From NCBI GenBank assembly GCA_044353505.1, contig JBILBU010000050.1, positions 1 to 11,370 of the forward strand: 11,370 nt of DNA, given 5' to 3'. The stretch comes from Pollutibacter sp044353505. GTDB taxonomy: Bacteria > Bacteroidota > Bacteroidia > Chitinophagales > Chitinophagaceae. The notes under the pieces were generated by a model. It made no database searches. It worked only from the letters and a program-made list of their open reading frames with translations, and was not told the DNA's origin. This document shows, piece by piece, positions 1 through 7,104 of this stretch. Within the stretch, counting starts at the first letter, position 1. Every line of letters starts with the position of its first letter. The position numbers were made by a program, and so were the translations under genes.

Positions 1-351
1 TTTTGCATTTGTTTGCAAGATATTCAGCGGAGACTGAGGGATTGTCCTCGCTGCGCGAGGACATCGGGTGGGTACCTTCAATCAAACCCACGAAAATTCG
101 TGGGTTTTAATTTCGATTGCGGAGACGCTTGAATCAGAGGCCAAGAAAAACACTGGATCGGCATACTCGTAAAGAAAGATTTAATGAACTACTGTTGCGC
201 TAAAAAGTTGAATCGGACATTCATTTACCTATGGTTCAAAAACGCAAGTGGCTTTGATTACTCTTTTTATGAATTACTTAATCAGCCATACTTTTCTATT
301 TAGATAAAATCGCTACATTCAATCATTACATTGTGTAATTTGGTATACGAC
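1..351. other. Intergenic region upstream of first CotH gene
   Basis: No convincing gene is seen. The stretch holds a perfect 8-bp stem hairpin (GTCCTCGC 44-51 with GCGAGGAC 55-62), a terminator-like hairpin at 84-108, and two copies of GCGGAGAC (27-34 and 119-126) 92 bp apart. Bases 27-43 resemble the 3' end of a bacterial tRNA-Ser read on the minus strand (acceptor plus T-arm), but the match breaks off inside the T-loop, so this is only a possible remnant. I see no clear TTTG / TAnnTTTG promoter pair before the CotH gene. Confidence 0.5.
84..108 (+). terminator. Hairpin with T run, probable terminator
   Basis: Stem arms AAACCCACG (84-92) and CGTGGGTTT (99-107) enclose a 6-nt loop and are followed by a short T-rich run. 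The A-rich 5' side means it could work on either strand. It would end transcription entering from outside the window. Its ACG-loop-CGT apex resembles the two cassette-end hairpins at 9293-9320 and 10237-10264. Confidence 0.55.
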
Positions 352-2052
352 ATGGCATATAGGGGAAATATAATTTTCAAAAGGTGGTTTCTGTTGATCT
401 CATTTTTTCTGATTACTATTTCCATTAGCGCAACAATCAAATCCCCTCTTTCGAAATCAGATAATATTAGTGGTAGTGACTACTTCATGTTCAGTGAGGA
501 TAGTTCATTCTTGCCGATAATAATGATTAATACCTTGAATCAAGAGATTATTCAGGATAGTAAGATTCATGCAGTCATGTCTATTAAATATCAAGGGGAT
601 GGGAAGTTCACTCACATAACGGATAGTTCCAATATTTATTATGGGGATATTGGTATTGATGTCAGAGGAGCTAGTTCAGCCTGGTATCCACAAACACCAT
701 TTAATATTGAAACGAGAACTTCATCCGGACTGAGCAATAATGTTTCATTATTTGGGATGCCTGCTGAAAATGATTGGGTGCTTATATCGAATTATAATGA
801 TCGGTCTTTACTCCGAAACACACTTGCTGGGAGATTATTCTCTAGTATGGGGAACTATGCATCACGCTCGAAGCTTTGTGTTGTATACCTTGATAGTGTT
901 TACCAAGGCATCTATGTTTTTTGCGAAAAATTAAAACGAGATAAAGATCGAATTGATATTGCGCATCTCTACACGTTTGAAAATACTGGGGATGACTTAA
1001 CCGGTGGATATATTTTACAGCAAAATCTTTGGGACGGCAAAGATGGATTTGTGTCCAATTATTCTCCAATCGATCATCCTGGATACGAAGTACATTATTT
1101 GTACGAATATCCCAAAACAGATTCTATAACACTTGCTCAGAAGAGATATATAGCTCAATATGTTGACACCTTAGAGAAAGTTTTATATAGTCCAACGTTT
1201 AAAAGTTCTCAGAGTGGGTATCGAAAATACCTCGATACAAAATCGTTTATTGATTATTTTATTGTCAATGAAGTGGCAAGAAATATTGATGGTTTTAAGA
1301 AAAGTATTTTTTTTAGTAAAGATAAAAATTCCAATGGTGGGAAATTGAAAGCGGGTCCTGTTTGGGATTTTGATTGGGCTTGGAAAAATATTGATGATTG
1401 TTTTTTATTAGCCAATACAAGTGGTAGCGGTTGGGCACATCATATTAATGATTGCCAACCTGATAATAATTCCAATGGGTATTATATACGATTATTGCAA
1501 GACACTTCTTTTGCGAATGAATTAAGGTGTAATTACGAGGCATATCGTAAAACAGTATTAGACACGGCTTTTATTTTTCGGTATATTGATAGTGTAGAAC
1601 AGCAAGTACGATTCGATCAGGAAGCTCATTTTCAAAAATGGCAAACTCTTGGAGTTTCAGGGCCTGCGCCAGAGATTAATACAATACCTGGAACATACCG
1701 CGGAGAACTGGATTATTTGAAAGATTGGATTACTAAACGGTTGGCTTGGCTCGATAAGAATATCCCAGGGAAGTGCAATGGCGGTGGTAGTAGTGGGGGC
1801 TCAGGAACAAAATATTTCAGTTTTTATCCCAATCCATCCCATAGCGGTATTATTCATTTTGATGGGAGCTTAAATGGCATGGGGCCCTTCCAATTAAGCA
1901 TCTTTGATGTTTCGGGCAGGGTAGTTAAAAAAATGGCACTCGCAACCGGGCGGTCAACATTTGACATAACCCTTACTTCTCGTGGGGTATATTATTTCAC
2001 AGTTGTTGATTCTGGAGAAGTTGTTCAATACGGAAGGATATTAGTCCTGTAA
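352..2052 (+). CDS. CotH kinase family secreted protein, T9SS sorting tail
   Basis: The product of 566 residues is a member of the CotH family, atypical protein kinases first known from Bacillus spore coats. A signal peptide is visible (residues 1-27: Lys-Arg then a hydrophobic run ending SISA), so the protein should be exported. The CotH domain covers roughly residues 50-430. It contains VRGASS, GMPAENDW, the helix-leading GIYVFCEK (186-193, Glu192) and GPVWDFD (335-341), whose WDFD supplies the presumed metal-binding Asp residues. A Cys-Gly-Ser linker near 473-486 leads to a T9SS type A sorting domain (FYPNP 491-495 to the end), so the protein is probably secreted through the outer membrane and anchored at the surface. 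The frame is open upstream to a TTG at 331; I chose the ATG at 352 because it gives a sensible signal peptide. No clear ribosome binding site is seen. Substrate unknown. Confidence 0.85.
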   Translation: MAYRGNIIFKRWFLLISFFLITISISATIKSPLSKSDNISGSDYFMFSEDSSFLPIIMINTLNQEIIQDSKIHAVMSIKYQGDGKFTHITDSSNIYYGDIGIDVRGASSAWYPQTPFNIETRTSSGLSNNVSLFGMPAENDWVLISNYNDRSLLRNTLAGRLFSSMGNYASRSKLCVVYLDSVYQGIYVFCEKLKRDKDRIDIAHLYTFENTGDDLTGGYILQQNLWDGKDGFVSNYSPIDHPGYEVHYLYEYPKTDSITLAQKRYIAQYVDTLEKVLYSPTFKSSQSGYRKYLDTKSFIDYFIVNEVARNIDGFKKSIFFSKDKNSNGGKLKAGPVWDFDWAWKNIDDCFLLANTSGSGWAHHINDCQPDNNSNGYYIRLLQDTSFANELRCNYEAYRKTVLDTAFIFRYIDSVEQQVRFDQEAHFQKWQTLGVSGPAPEINTIPGTYRGELDYLKDWITKRLAWLDKNIPGKCNGGGSSGGSGTKYFSFYPNPSHSGIIHFDGSLNGMGPFQLSIFDVSGRVVKKMALATGRSTFDITLTSRGVYYFTVVDSGEVVQYGRILVL

Positions 2053-2415
2053 TGGCTTTTCCATTTTGACTAAATGCATTAGAATATCTACCATTTTTTA
2101 TGCATTGCTAATTGATATGCGTTGATTATTAATTATAAGTGACTGTTAATTAATGATGTATAAGTGAGAGTCAGGCTTCAAACAGTCCAATTTGGCTGTC
2201 AAACATAAAACTAGCTTCAACTGCTGATTTCCTAAAAATAATAGGGATTTTATTATATAAATTGATTGTCAAGCCGTTATTTCAGGCCAAAATCTGTAAA
2301 TTTTTCAAAACGCGTTGGACGCAAATTTTACTGAAACTCAAAACAAAAAAAGACTTTCAAAAAACTTATTTTTATAACATCATAACGCTAGTGAAACTCA
2401 TTATGAAATAAACTT
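2053..2415. other. Intergenic region between the two CotH genes
   Basis: This 363-bp AT-rich stretch shows no gene on either strand. It contains a 9-bp direct repeat TGAAACTCA (2332-2340 and 2392-2400, 60 bp apart), the second copy lying just before the next gene, and a short interrupted palindrome around 2182-2199 (ACAG/CTGT outside, CCAA/TTGG inside). No strong terminator and no good Bacteroidota TAnnTTTG promoter were found. The length suggests the second CotH gene has its own promoter. Confidence 0.5.
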
Positions 2416-4458
2416 ATGTCTTTAAAAATAATATTTAATTTTCTTTTTATTATCTGCACTGCAACAGCTAAAGCGCAGGTATTTACGGACAGTAACCTCC
2501 CCATTGTTATTATTACTACAGACAAAGATCCAAATACAGGACTACCGAGTATAATACCTGATGAACCTAAAGTGCTGGGGTCAATGAAAATCATATACAG
2601 GCCCGATGGTTCACGCAACTATATTTCAGATCAAAATAATCCAACTTATCTAAATTATAATGGAAAAATAGAGATAGAAGTAAGAGGTTCAACTTCTCAA
2701 TTTTTAGAAAAGAAACCTTATGGATTAACAACACTTACTGAAAATGATAGAACCAACAACAATGTCAGTATTTTAGGAATGCCAGAGGAAAATGATTGGA
2801 TATTAAATTCACTAGCCTTTGATCCATCCTTATTAAGAGATTACCTCTCTTATTATCTTTCAAGAAGTATAGGAAATTATGCAGCTCGAGGTAAATATTG
2901 CGAGGTGATCGTAAATGGTGAATATCGAGGACTATATATTTTTATGGAGAAAATAAAGATTGACAAAAATAGAATCAATATAGAAAAAATGTCTCCAAGT
3001 GATAATATAGGATTAAGTGTTACTGGAGGATACATCGTAAAAGCAGATAAAACAAATGGAGATGAACCAGTAGCATGGTATATGGAAGCTAGCAATGGAT
3101 GGTATGTTCAATATATTCATGATAATCCAAAACCAGAATTCATCAATTCTATACAAAGTACTTATATCCAATCTATATTTAATAGATTCAAGGATGATAT
3201 GATTGCTCAAAATGAATCAATTAAAAATGGCTATCCATCTAATATAGATATACCAAGTTTTATCGACTACATGATTATCAATGAACTATCATCTAATGTT
3301 GATGCATATCAAATAAGTACCTACTTCCATAAAGATAGAGGAGGTAAGTTAAAGGCTGGGCCAGTATGGGATTTTAATCTTAGTTATGGCAATGACCTTT
3401 TTTTGTGGGGCTACAATAGAAGCTTTACTAATGTCTGGCAATTTGACAATGGTGATAATACAGGATCTCGATTTTGGAATGACCTCTACAAGAATCAAAC
3501 TTATAAATGCCATCTTGCGAAGCGATGGAAACAAGTAATCCAACAAAATAATCCATTGAGCTATACCTCAATATCTAAAAAAATAGACTCCCTTGTTTTA
3601 GAAATTAATGAAGCCGCTGCTAGAGAACAAAATAAATGGTATTCAGTAGGCAATCTTCAATCAAACGCAAATGATATAAAAACATGGCTTCAAGAAAGAA
3701 TTGAATGGATGAACACAACAATAGGAAACGATGATGCCTGTCCAACACCTGTAGCCCCCCCTCTAGTTATTTCTAAAATCCATTATAACCCTTTAGAAAA
3801 CAATGAGTACACCAGTAATAATCTTGAATTCACCGAAATCACGAATAATAGCAATCGAAAAGTAGACATGTCAGGGTTCTATTTTAGTGAACCCGGTTTC
3901 AATTTTCAATTTCCTATTAATTCTACAATAGACCCACTTCAAAAAATATATTTATGTAGCGATAGTATAGCGTTTAAAAAAATTTATGGCATAGCTGCAT
4001 TGGGGCAATTTGGAAGAAATCTATCAAATAATTCTCAAAAATTAGTCCTTTCAGATGCATGGGGAAACACCATAGATGAAGTAGAATACAAAGATGAAGC
4101 TCCGTGGCCTCTTGAAGCAGACGGTAAAGGATCTTTCCTAGAATTAATAAACCTCTCCTTTGACAATAGTCTTGCCTCCAGTTGGATTGCGAAAGACTCT
4201 GCATTTCAACAAGTTGAAATCACAACAAGTATTTCAATCTTTCCAAATCCATTTATAAATCAGTTGAATATAAAAAATGGAAATGATTACCCAGTAGATC
4301 TTCGCGTATTTAATTCAACAGGGCAACTACTCGAACAAATAAAGAATGTATTAGCAGGAGAAAAAATTCAACTTGGTAGCAGGTATAAATCAGGAATATA
4401 TATTATAGAAGCAACAGGAAATGGAGAAAAGGTAATTAGAAAAGTCATTAAATCATAA
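2416..4458 (+). CDS. CotH kinase family protein with lamin-tail domain and T9SS tail
   Basis: The product of 680 residues has a signal peptide (1-20, ending AKA before Gln21) and a CotH domain over roughly residues 25-430. Shared landmarks with the upstream paralogue are VRGSTS, GMPEENDW, GLYIFMEK (172-179, Glu178) and GPVWDFN (315-321). Here Asn321 replaces the second Asp of the neighbour's WDFD; WDFN is a variant also found in CotH relatives. Residues about 450-565 form a probable lamin-tail domain (LVISKIHYNP, then LEFTEI, ending near the EAPWP motif), a beta-sandwich often attached to secreted bacterial enzymes. A T9SS type A sorting domain starts at IFPNP (608-612). The protein is therefore a predicted surface or extracellular kinase-like protein. 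The ATG at 2416 places the signal peptide directly at the N-terminus. Its substrate cannot be read from the sequence. Confidence 0.87.
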   Translation: MSLKIIFNFLFIICTATAKAQVFTDSNLPIVIITTDKDPNTGLPSIIPDEPKVLGSMKIIYRPDGSRNYISDQNNPTYLNYNGKIEIEVRGSTSQFLEKKPYGLTTLTENDRTNNNVSILGMPEENDWILNSLAFDPSLLRDYLSYYLSRSIGNYAARGKYCEVIVNGEYRGLYIFMEKIKIDKNRINIEKMSPSDNIGLSVTGGYIVKADKTNGDEPVAWYMEASNGWYVQYIHDNPKPEFINSIQSTYIQSIFNRFKDDMIAQNESIKNGYPSNIDIPSFIDYMIINELSSNVDAYQISTYFHKDRGGKLKAGPVWDFNLSYGNDLFLWGYNRSFTNVWQFDNGDNTGSRFWNDLYKNQTYKCHLAKRWKQVIQQNNPLSYTSISKKIDSLVLEINEAAAREQNKWYSVGNLQSNANDIKTWLQERIEWMNTTIGNDDACPTPVAPPLVISKIHYNPLENNEYTSNNLEFTEITNNSNRKVDMSGFYFSEPGFNFQFPINSTIDPLQKIYLCSDSIAFKKIYGIAALGQFGRNLSNNSQKLVLSDAWGNTIDEVEYKDEAPWPLEADGKGSFLELINLSFDNSLASSWIAKDSAFQQVEITTSISIFPNPFINQLNIKNGNDYPVDLRVFNSTGQLLEQIKNVLAGEKIQLGSRYKSGIYIIEATGNGEKVIRKVIKS

Positions 4459-4821
4459 CTGTTGACGTGCAGTAAGCCTATACAATGAATAAATATATTG
4501 CTGTTATTTCATTCCAATTATCGCATTGAGTAAATATATATTACCCTAAATCATCGATAAGATATCTAATACTTTTTGTTCGTATAAATAATGCCTTGTC
4601 TTGCGGCGAATAGTATTAATGAAGTTATCTGAAGAGTTTTTTGGATTCTACCCCATTAAATTATAGGTTTAACTGTTAGTGATGGAAACTCTCTACTAAT
4701 TTAGAATATATGTTTCCCACTTTATGCTGACGATTCACAGATGCCTTTCTAATTTAAAATCATTCTGCGGTTTATTGATTCTGTGATTGGTAATCTTCAG
4801 CACTATTTATATATTTGCTAT
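4459..4821. other. Intergenic region before the VTC operon
   Basis: About 360 bp of AT-rich sequence without a supported gene. No GC-rich hairpin followed by a T run is seen after the CotH stop. A TTG (4787-4789) and a TATATTTG (4810-4817) are separated by 20 bp, matching the Bacteroidota promoter pattern, but they sit only a few bases before the chosen ATG, so their role is doubtful. Any promoter for the operon must lie here. Confidence 0.45.
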
Positions 4822-5580
4822 ATGACATTAAGTGCACCATTAACTTCTGAGGATATCTGTGAGGGATTTTCTCGTGTGCTTTTTTCTGATCTGCCTAGTG
4901 AGCTATTGCTGTCTAACCGCAAGGATCTGAAGTATATAATTGATAACGATTCATTTTTACTGATATTTGAAAAATTGAAGGGGGATTATGATATACTTGT
5001 TAACGATGGGAATAGTCGGCTTGAATATAAGACCCAATATTACGATACAGCTGATTTCCGGTTTTATTCCGATCACCAAAGGGGTAAACTACCCAGGCAA
5101 AAAATCAGAACAAGAACCTATCAGGATGGCAAAAGTTTTCTGGAGATAAAGAGTAAAGATAACAAGGGCTTTACGCGCAAGGTCAGAAATGAAATTGATA
5201 TTTCAACTTTTGTAATTAATGACTATGCCGCCTTCATTTATGATTCAATCGGATTTAAAGTTTTGCCACTATTAAAAACATTGACAGTCAACTATAAACG
5301 AGTTAGTCTCTATGATAAAAACAGGACAGAAAAAATAACCTTTGATTTTTTTTATAATGCTGATCATCATGGGCGGACTTATGAGAGAACTCAGATGGTT
5401 TTGGTAGAAAGTAAGGGACTAAACCATAAGCATTCTTTATTTAATTTACTCATGCATGATATGCGCATTAGCCCTATTTCATTTAGCAAATATTGCTTCG
5501 GACTTAGCAATCTTGAATCTTGCTTAAAAATCAATAATTTCATGCCGTTGCTTAAGACAGTTAAAAAAATATTTAATTAA
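4822..5580 (+). CDS. VTC-domain polyphosphate polymerase family protein
   Basis: The product of 252 residues matches the VTC domain family, the catalytic tunnel fold of yeast Vtc4, which makes inorganic polyphosphate from ATP. Family landmarks run in order: NRKDLKY (32-38), YYDTADFRFY (73-82), KIRTRTY (94-100), FLEIKSKDNKG (106-116) and TRKVR (118-122), then VESKG (195-199). These supply the basic residues and glutamate (Lys37, Arg96, Arg98, Lys110, Arg119, Glu196, Lys198) expected in a phosphate-lined tunnel. There is no signal peptide or membrane segment, so it should be cytoplasmic. The frame extends to a GTG at 4783, but the ATG at 4822 fits the usual family start. Its stop is one base before the DUF4956 gene, giving clear translational coupling. 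Polyphosphate synthesis is inferred from the family; no bacterial substrate can be proved here. Confidence 0.85.
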   Translation: MTLSAPLTSEDICEGFSRVLFSDLPSELLLSNRKDLKYIIDNDSFLLIFEKLKGDYDILVNDGNSRLEYKTQYYDTADFRFYSDHQRGKLPRQKIRTRTYQDGKSFLEIKSKDNKGFTRKVRNEIDISTFVINDYAAFIYDSIGFKVLPLLKTLTVNYKRVSLYDKNRTEKITFDFFYNADHHGRTYERTQMVLVESKGLNHKHSLFNLLMHDMRISPISFSKYCFGLSNLESCLKINNFMPLLKTVKKIFN

Positions 5581-5581
5581 T

Positions 5582-6184
5582 ATGAAAATACTTCAAGTTT
5601 TATTTGATGGGATGGGTGATGATGTAGTTGCACTATTGGCAACTAAGTTAATCATCGATCTTTTAGCCATTCTGGTGCTCGTTCGATTTATCTATTTGAA
5701 AAACTATCGACGCACTGATCTTTTTTTGACATTTTTTTCTTTTAATATCATCGTTTTTTTTATCAGCTATTTACTTAATAGGGTTGAGATGAGCACTGGC
5801 GCTGCTTTTGGATTGTTTGCCATATTTTCAATGTTACGTTATCGTACTGAAGGGATTTCGACAAAGGATATGACATATCTTTTTTTGTGTATAGCCATTG
5901 GCTTAATTACTGCTGTTAGCAGTGGGTCCATACTTGAATTATTTCTTATAATAGTCTTTATTGTAGTTGTGATATTTTTGTTGGAGTCCGGACATATTCT
6001 AAGGAATAGGCCTTCTATACAAATTGACTTTGACCGCACTGACTTAATTCATCCAGACAAAAGGCAAGAATTAAAATCTGAACTGGAAAAAAGAACAGGC
6101 TTGTCAATTAGCCACATAGAAATTAGTGCGATTGATTATTTAAAAGACAGTGCCATTGTACACATTTACTATGATCAAAAATAA
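5582..6184 (+). CDS. DUF4956 family membrane protein
   Basis: The product of 200 residues has about four hydrophobic segments (roughly 16-38, 47-65, 73-85 with 99-114, and 117-135), followed by a soluble C-terminal part of about 60 residues. The stretch FSMLRYRTE (82-90) followed by KDMTYLF is the signature of DUF4956 proteins. This family is repeatedly found next to VTC-domain genes. Because the two genes are separated by one base, the likely role is an inner-membrane partner of the polymerase, for example anchoring it or moving its product; this is inference. The C-terminal region (LSISHIEISAIDYLKDSAIVHIYY) looks like a small alpha/beta domain. The start ATG at 5582 is unambiguous. Confidence 0.82.
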   Translation: MKILQVLFDGMGDDVVALLATKLIIDLLAILVLVRFIYLKNYRRTDLFLTFFSFNIIVFFISYLLNRVEMSTGAAFGLFAIFSMLRYRTEGISTKDMTYLFLCIAIGLITAVSSGSILELFLIIVFIVVVIFLLESGHILRNRPSIQIDFDRTDLIHPDKRQELKSELEKRTGLSISHIEISAIDYLKDSAIVHIYYDQK

Positions 6185-6851
6185 GTTCTATTTATTTGCT
6201 TTGCTTTTTTTTTCGGCTCAGTCTATATTTGGTCAAGCAACCAAAGCAGATCCAATTGATATTCAAGGATGGTTTGGGGCTAATGTTGAGGCTGATTTGC
6301 CCCAAAAATGGAGCTTCGATTTTTCATATCAAACACGACTTAATAACAACCTGACGAAGAATAATGGGTCTTATTATTCATTCGGTACTAAGAAGCGTTT
6401 GTTTAAACCTTTGTCATTACTGGGCGAGTATCGCTTGTCAAAAGTTCTCAAAGGCACATATAATCGTTTTACTGCAGGGGTTGATATAGATTACAATATA
6501 AAAAAAATTAAAACTGATTTTAGATTGCTCTATCAAAATCAGATACAAGATTTTGATGATTTAAGGAAAGAGAATGACGATGATCATTTTTTTCGTGCGC
6601 GAATCAGAGGTCGTTTCCCTTTGGCTAAAAACACATCAATATTATTATCTATGGAGCCAATTTATAATATAGCGTCAGGGATTACAATAGATAATTACAG
6701 GAATCAAGTTGGCTTGCGTTATAATTTTAAAAAATACCTACGAGCGGAGCTTTTTTATATTAATCGCTCGGATTATGCAAAGAAGTATAGGCGCCAATAC
6801 CATATTTTCGGCACTACAATCACTTACTCATTTAAGATCAAATCAAAGTAA
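6171..6851 (+). CDS. DUF2490 family outer-membrane beta-barrel protein
   Basis: The product of 226 residues begins with a signal peptide (1-21, ending SIFG before Gln22) and continues with alternating hydrophobic and polar beta-strand segments, ending in YHIFGTTITYSFKIKSK. The pattern GWFGANVEADLPQKWSFDFSY near residues 33-53 and the later GLRYNFKKYLRAELFYI are typical of DUF2490, predicted small outer-membrane barrels. The frame extends to a GTG at 6150, but the ATG at 6171 gives a normal signal peptide and a 14-bp overlap with the DUF4956 gene, so the two are coupled. In context it may be the outer-membrane part of the VTC/DUF4956 system. The exact role is unknown. Confidence 0.78.
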   Translation: MIKNKFYLFALLFFSAQSIFGQATKADPIDIQGWFGANVEADLPQKWSFDFSYQTRLNNNLTKNNGSYYSFGTKKRLFKPLSLLGEYRLSKVLKGTYNRFTAGVDIDYNIKKIKTDFRLLYQNQIQDFDDLRKENDDDHFFRARIRGRFPLAKNTSILLSMEPIYNIASGITIDNYRNQVGLRYNFKKYLRAELFYINRSDYAKKYRRQYHIFGTTITYSFKIKSK

Positions 6852-7071
6852 GCTACTCCACATCTACAATTGTTGCTTAAAAAAGTTGATAATCAAGGTG
6901 GGAAAGATGGAATTAACCCTGCTTTTTATTTCGATGAAGTTAAGATTACAGAAAAGAAAATGAAAGCTGGACTGAATTTTCTGCGGGTTTGCTTCTTCAT
7001 AATTGAGGTTTAAATTAATAAAAATTATTAACTAACCCTCTGGTCTCAAATTTGGGGAGTATTATAGACCT
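6852..7071. other. Convergent intergenic region with an in-frame open stretch
   Basis: After the DUF2490 stop the same frame stays open for 53 codons to a TAA at 7011-7013. I see no start, ribosome binding site or recognisable family. It may be a decayed extension or chance. A purely AT inverted repeat (TTAATAA 7015-7021 with TTATTAA 7025-7031) lies just after it. No GC-rich plus-strand terminator was found for the operon. Confidence 0.4.
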
Positions 7072-7103
7072 AAAAAAAAACTACAGGATCTAGTTAAATC
7101 CTG
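7072..7103 (-). terminator. Rho-independent terminator of the beta-helix gene
   Basis: Read on the minus strand, a 6-bp stem (CAGGAT/ATCCTG; plus-strand arms 7084-7089 and 7098-7103) with an 8-nt loop is followed, after three bases, by nine T residues (the A run at 7072-7080). It begins one base past the stop codon of the beta-helix gene. Confidence 0.75.
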
Positions 7104-7104
7104 G

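Noticed and set aside
2388..4204. Several minus-strand open frames of 65-76 codons inside the second CotH gene
   Set aside because: They lie opposite a well-supported coding frame with clear domains and have no family features or ribosome binding sites.
4783..4821. Upstream GTG start for the VTC protein
   Set aside because: It adds 13 residues that do not fit the family's N-terminus; the ATG at 4822 is preferred.
6709..6963. Open frame overlapping the end of the DUF2490 gene
   Set aside because: Mostly an out-of-frame shadow of the DUF2490 gene, with no recognisable protein features.
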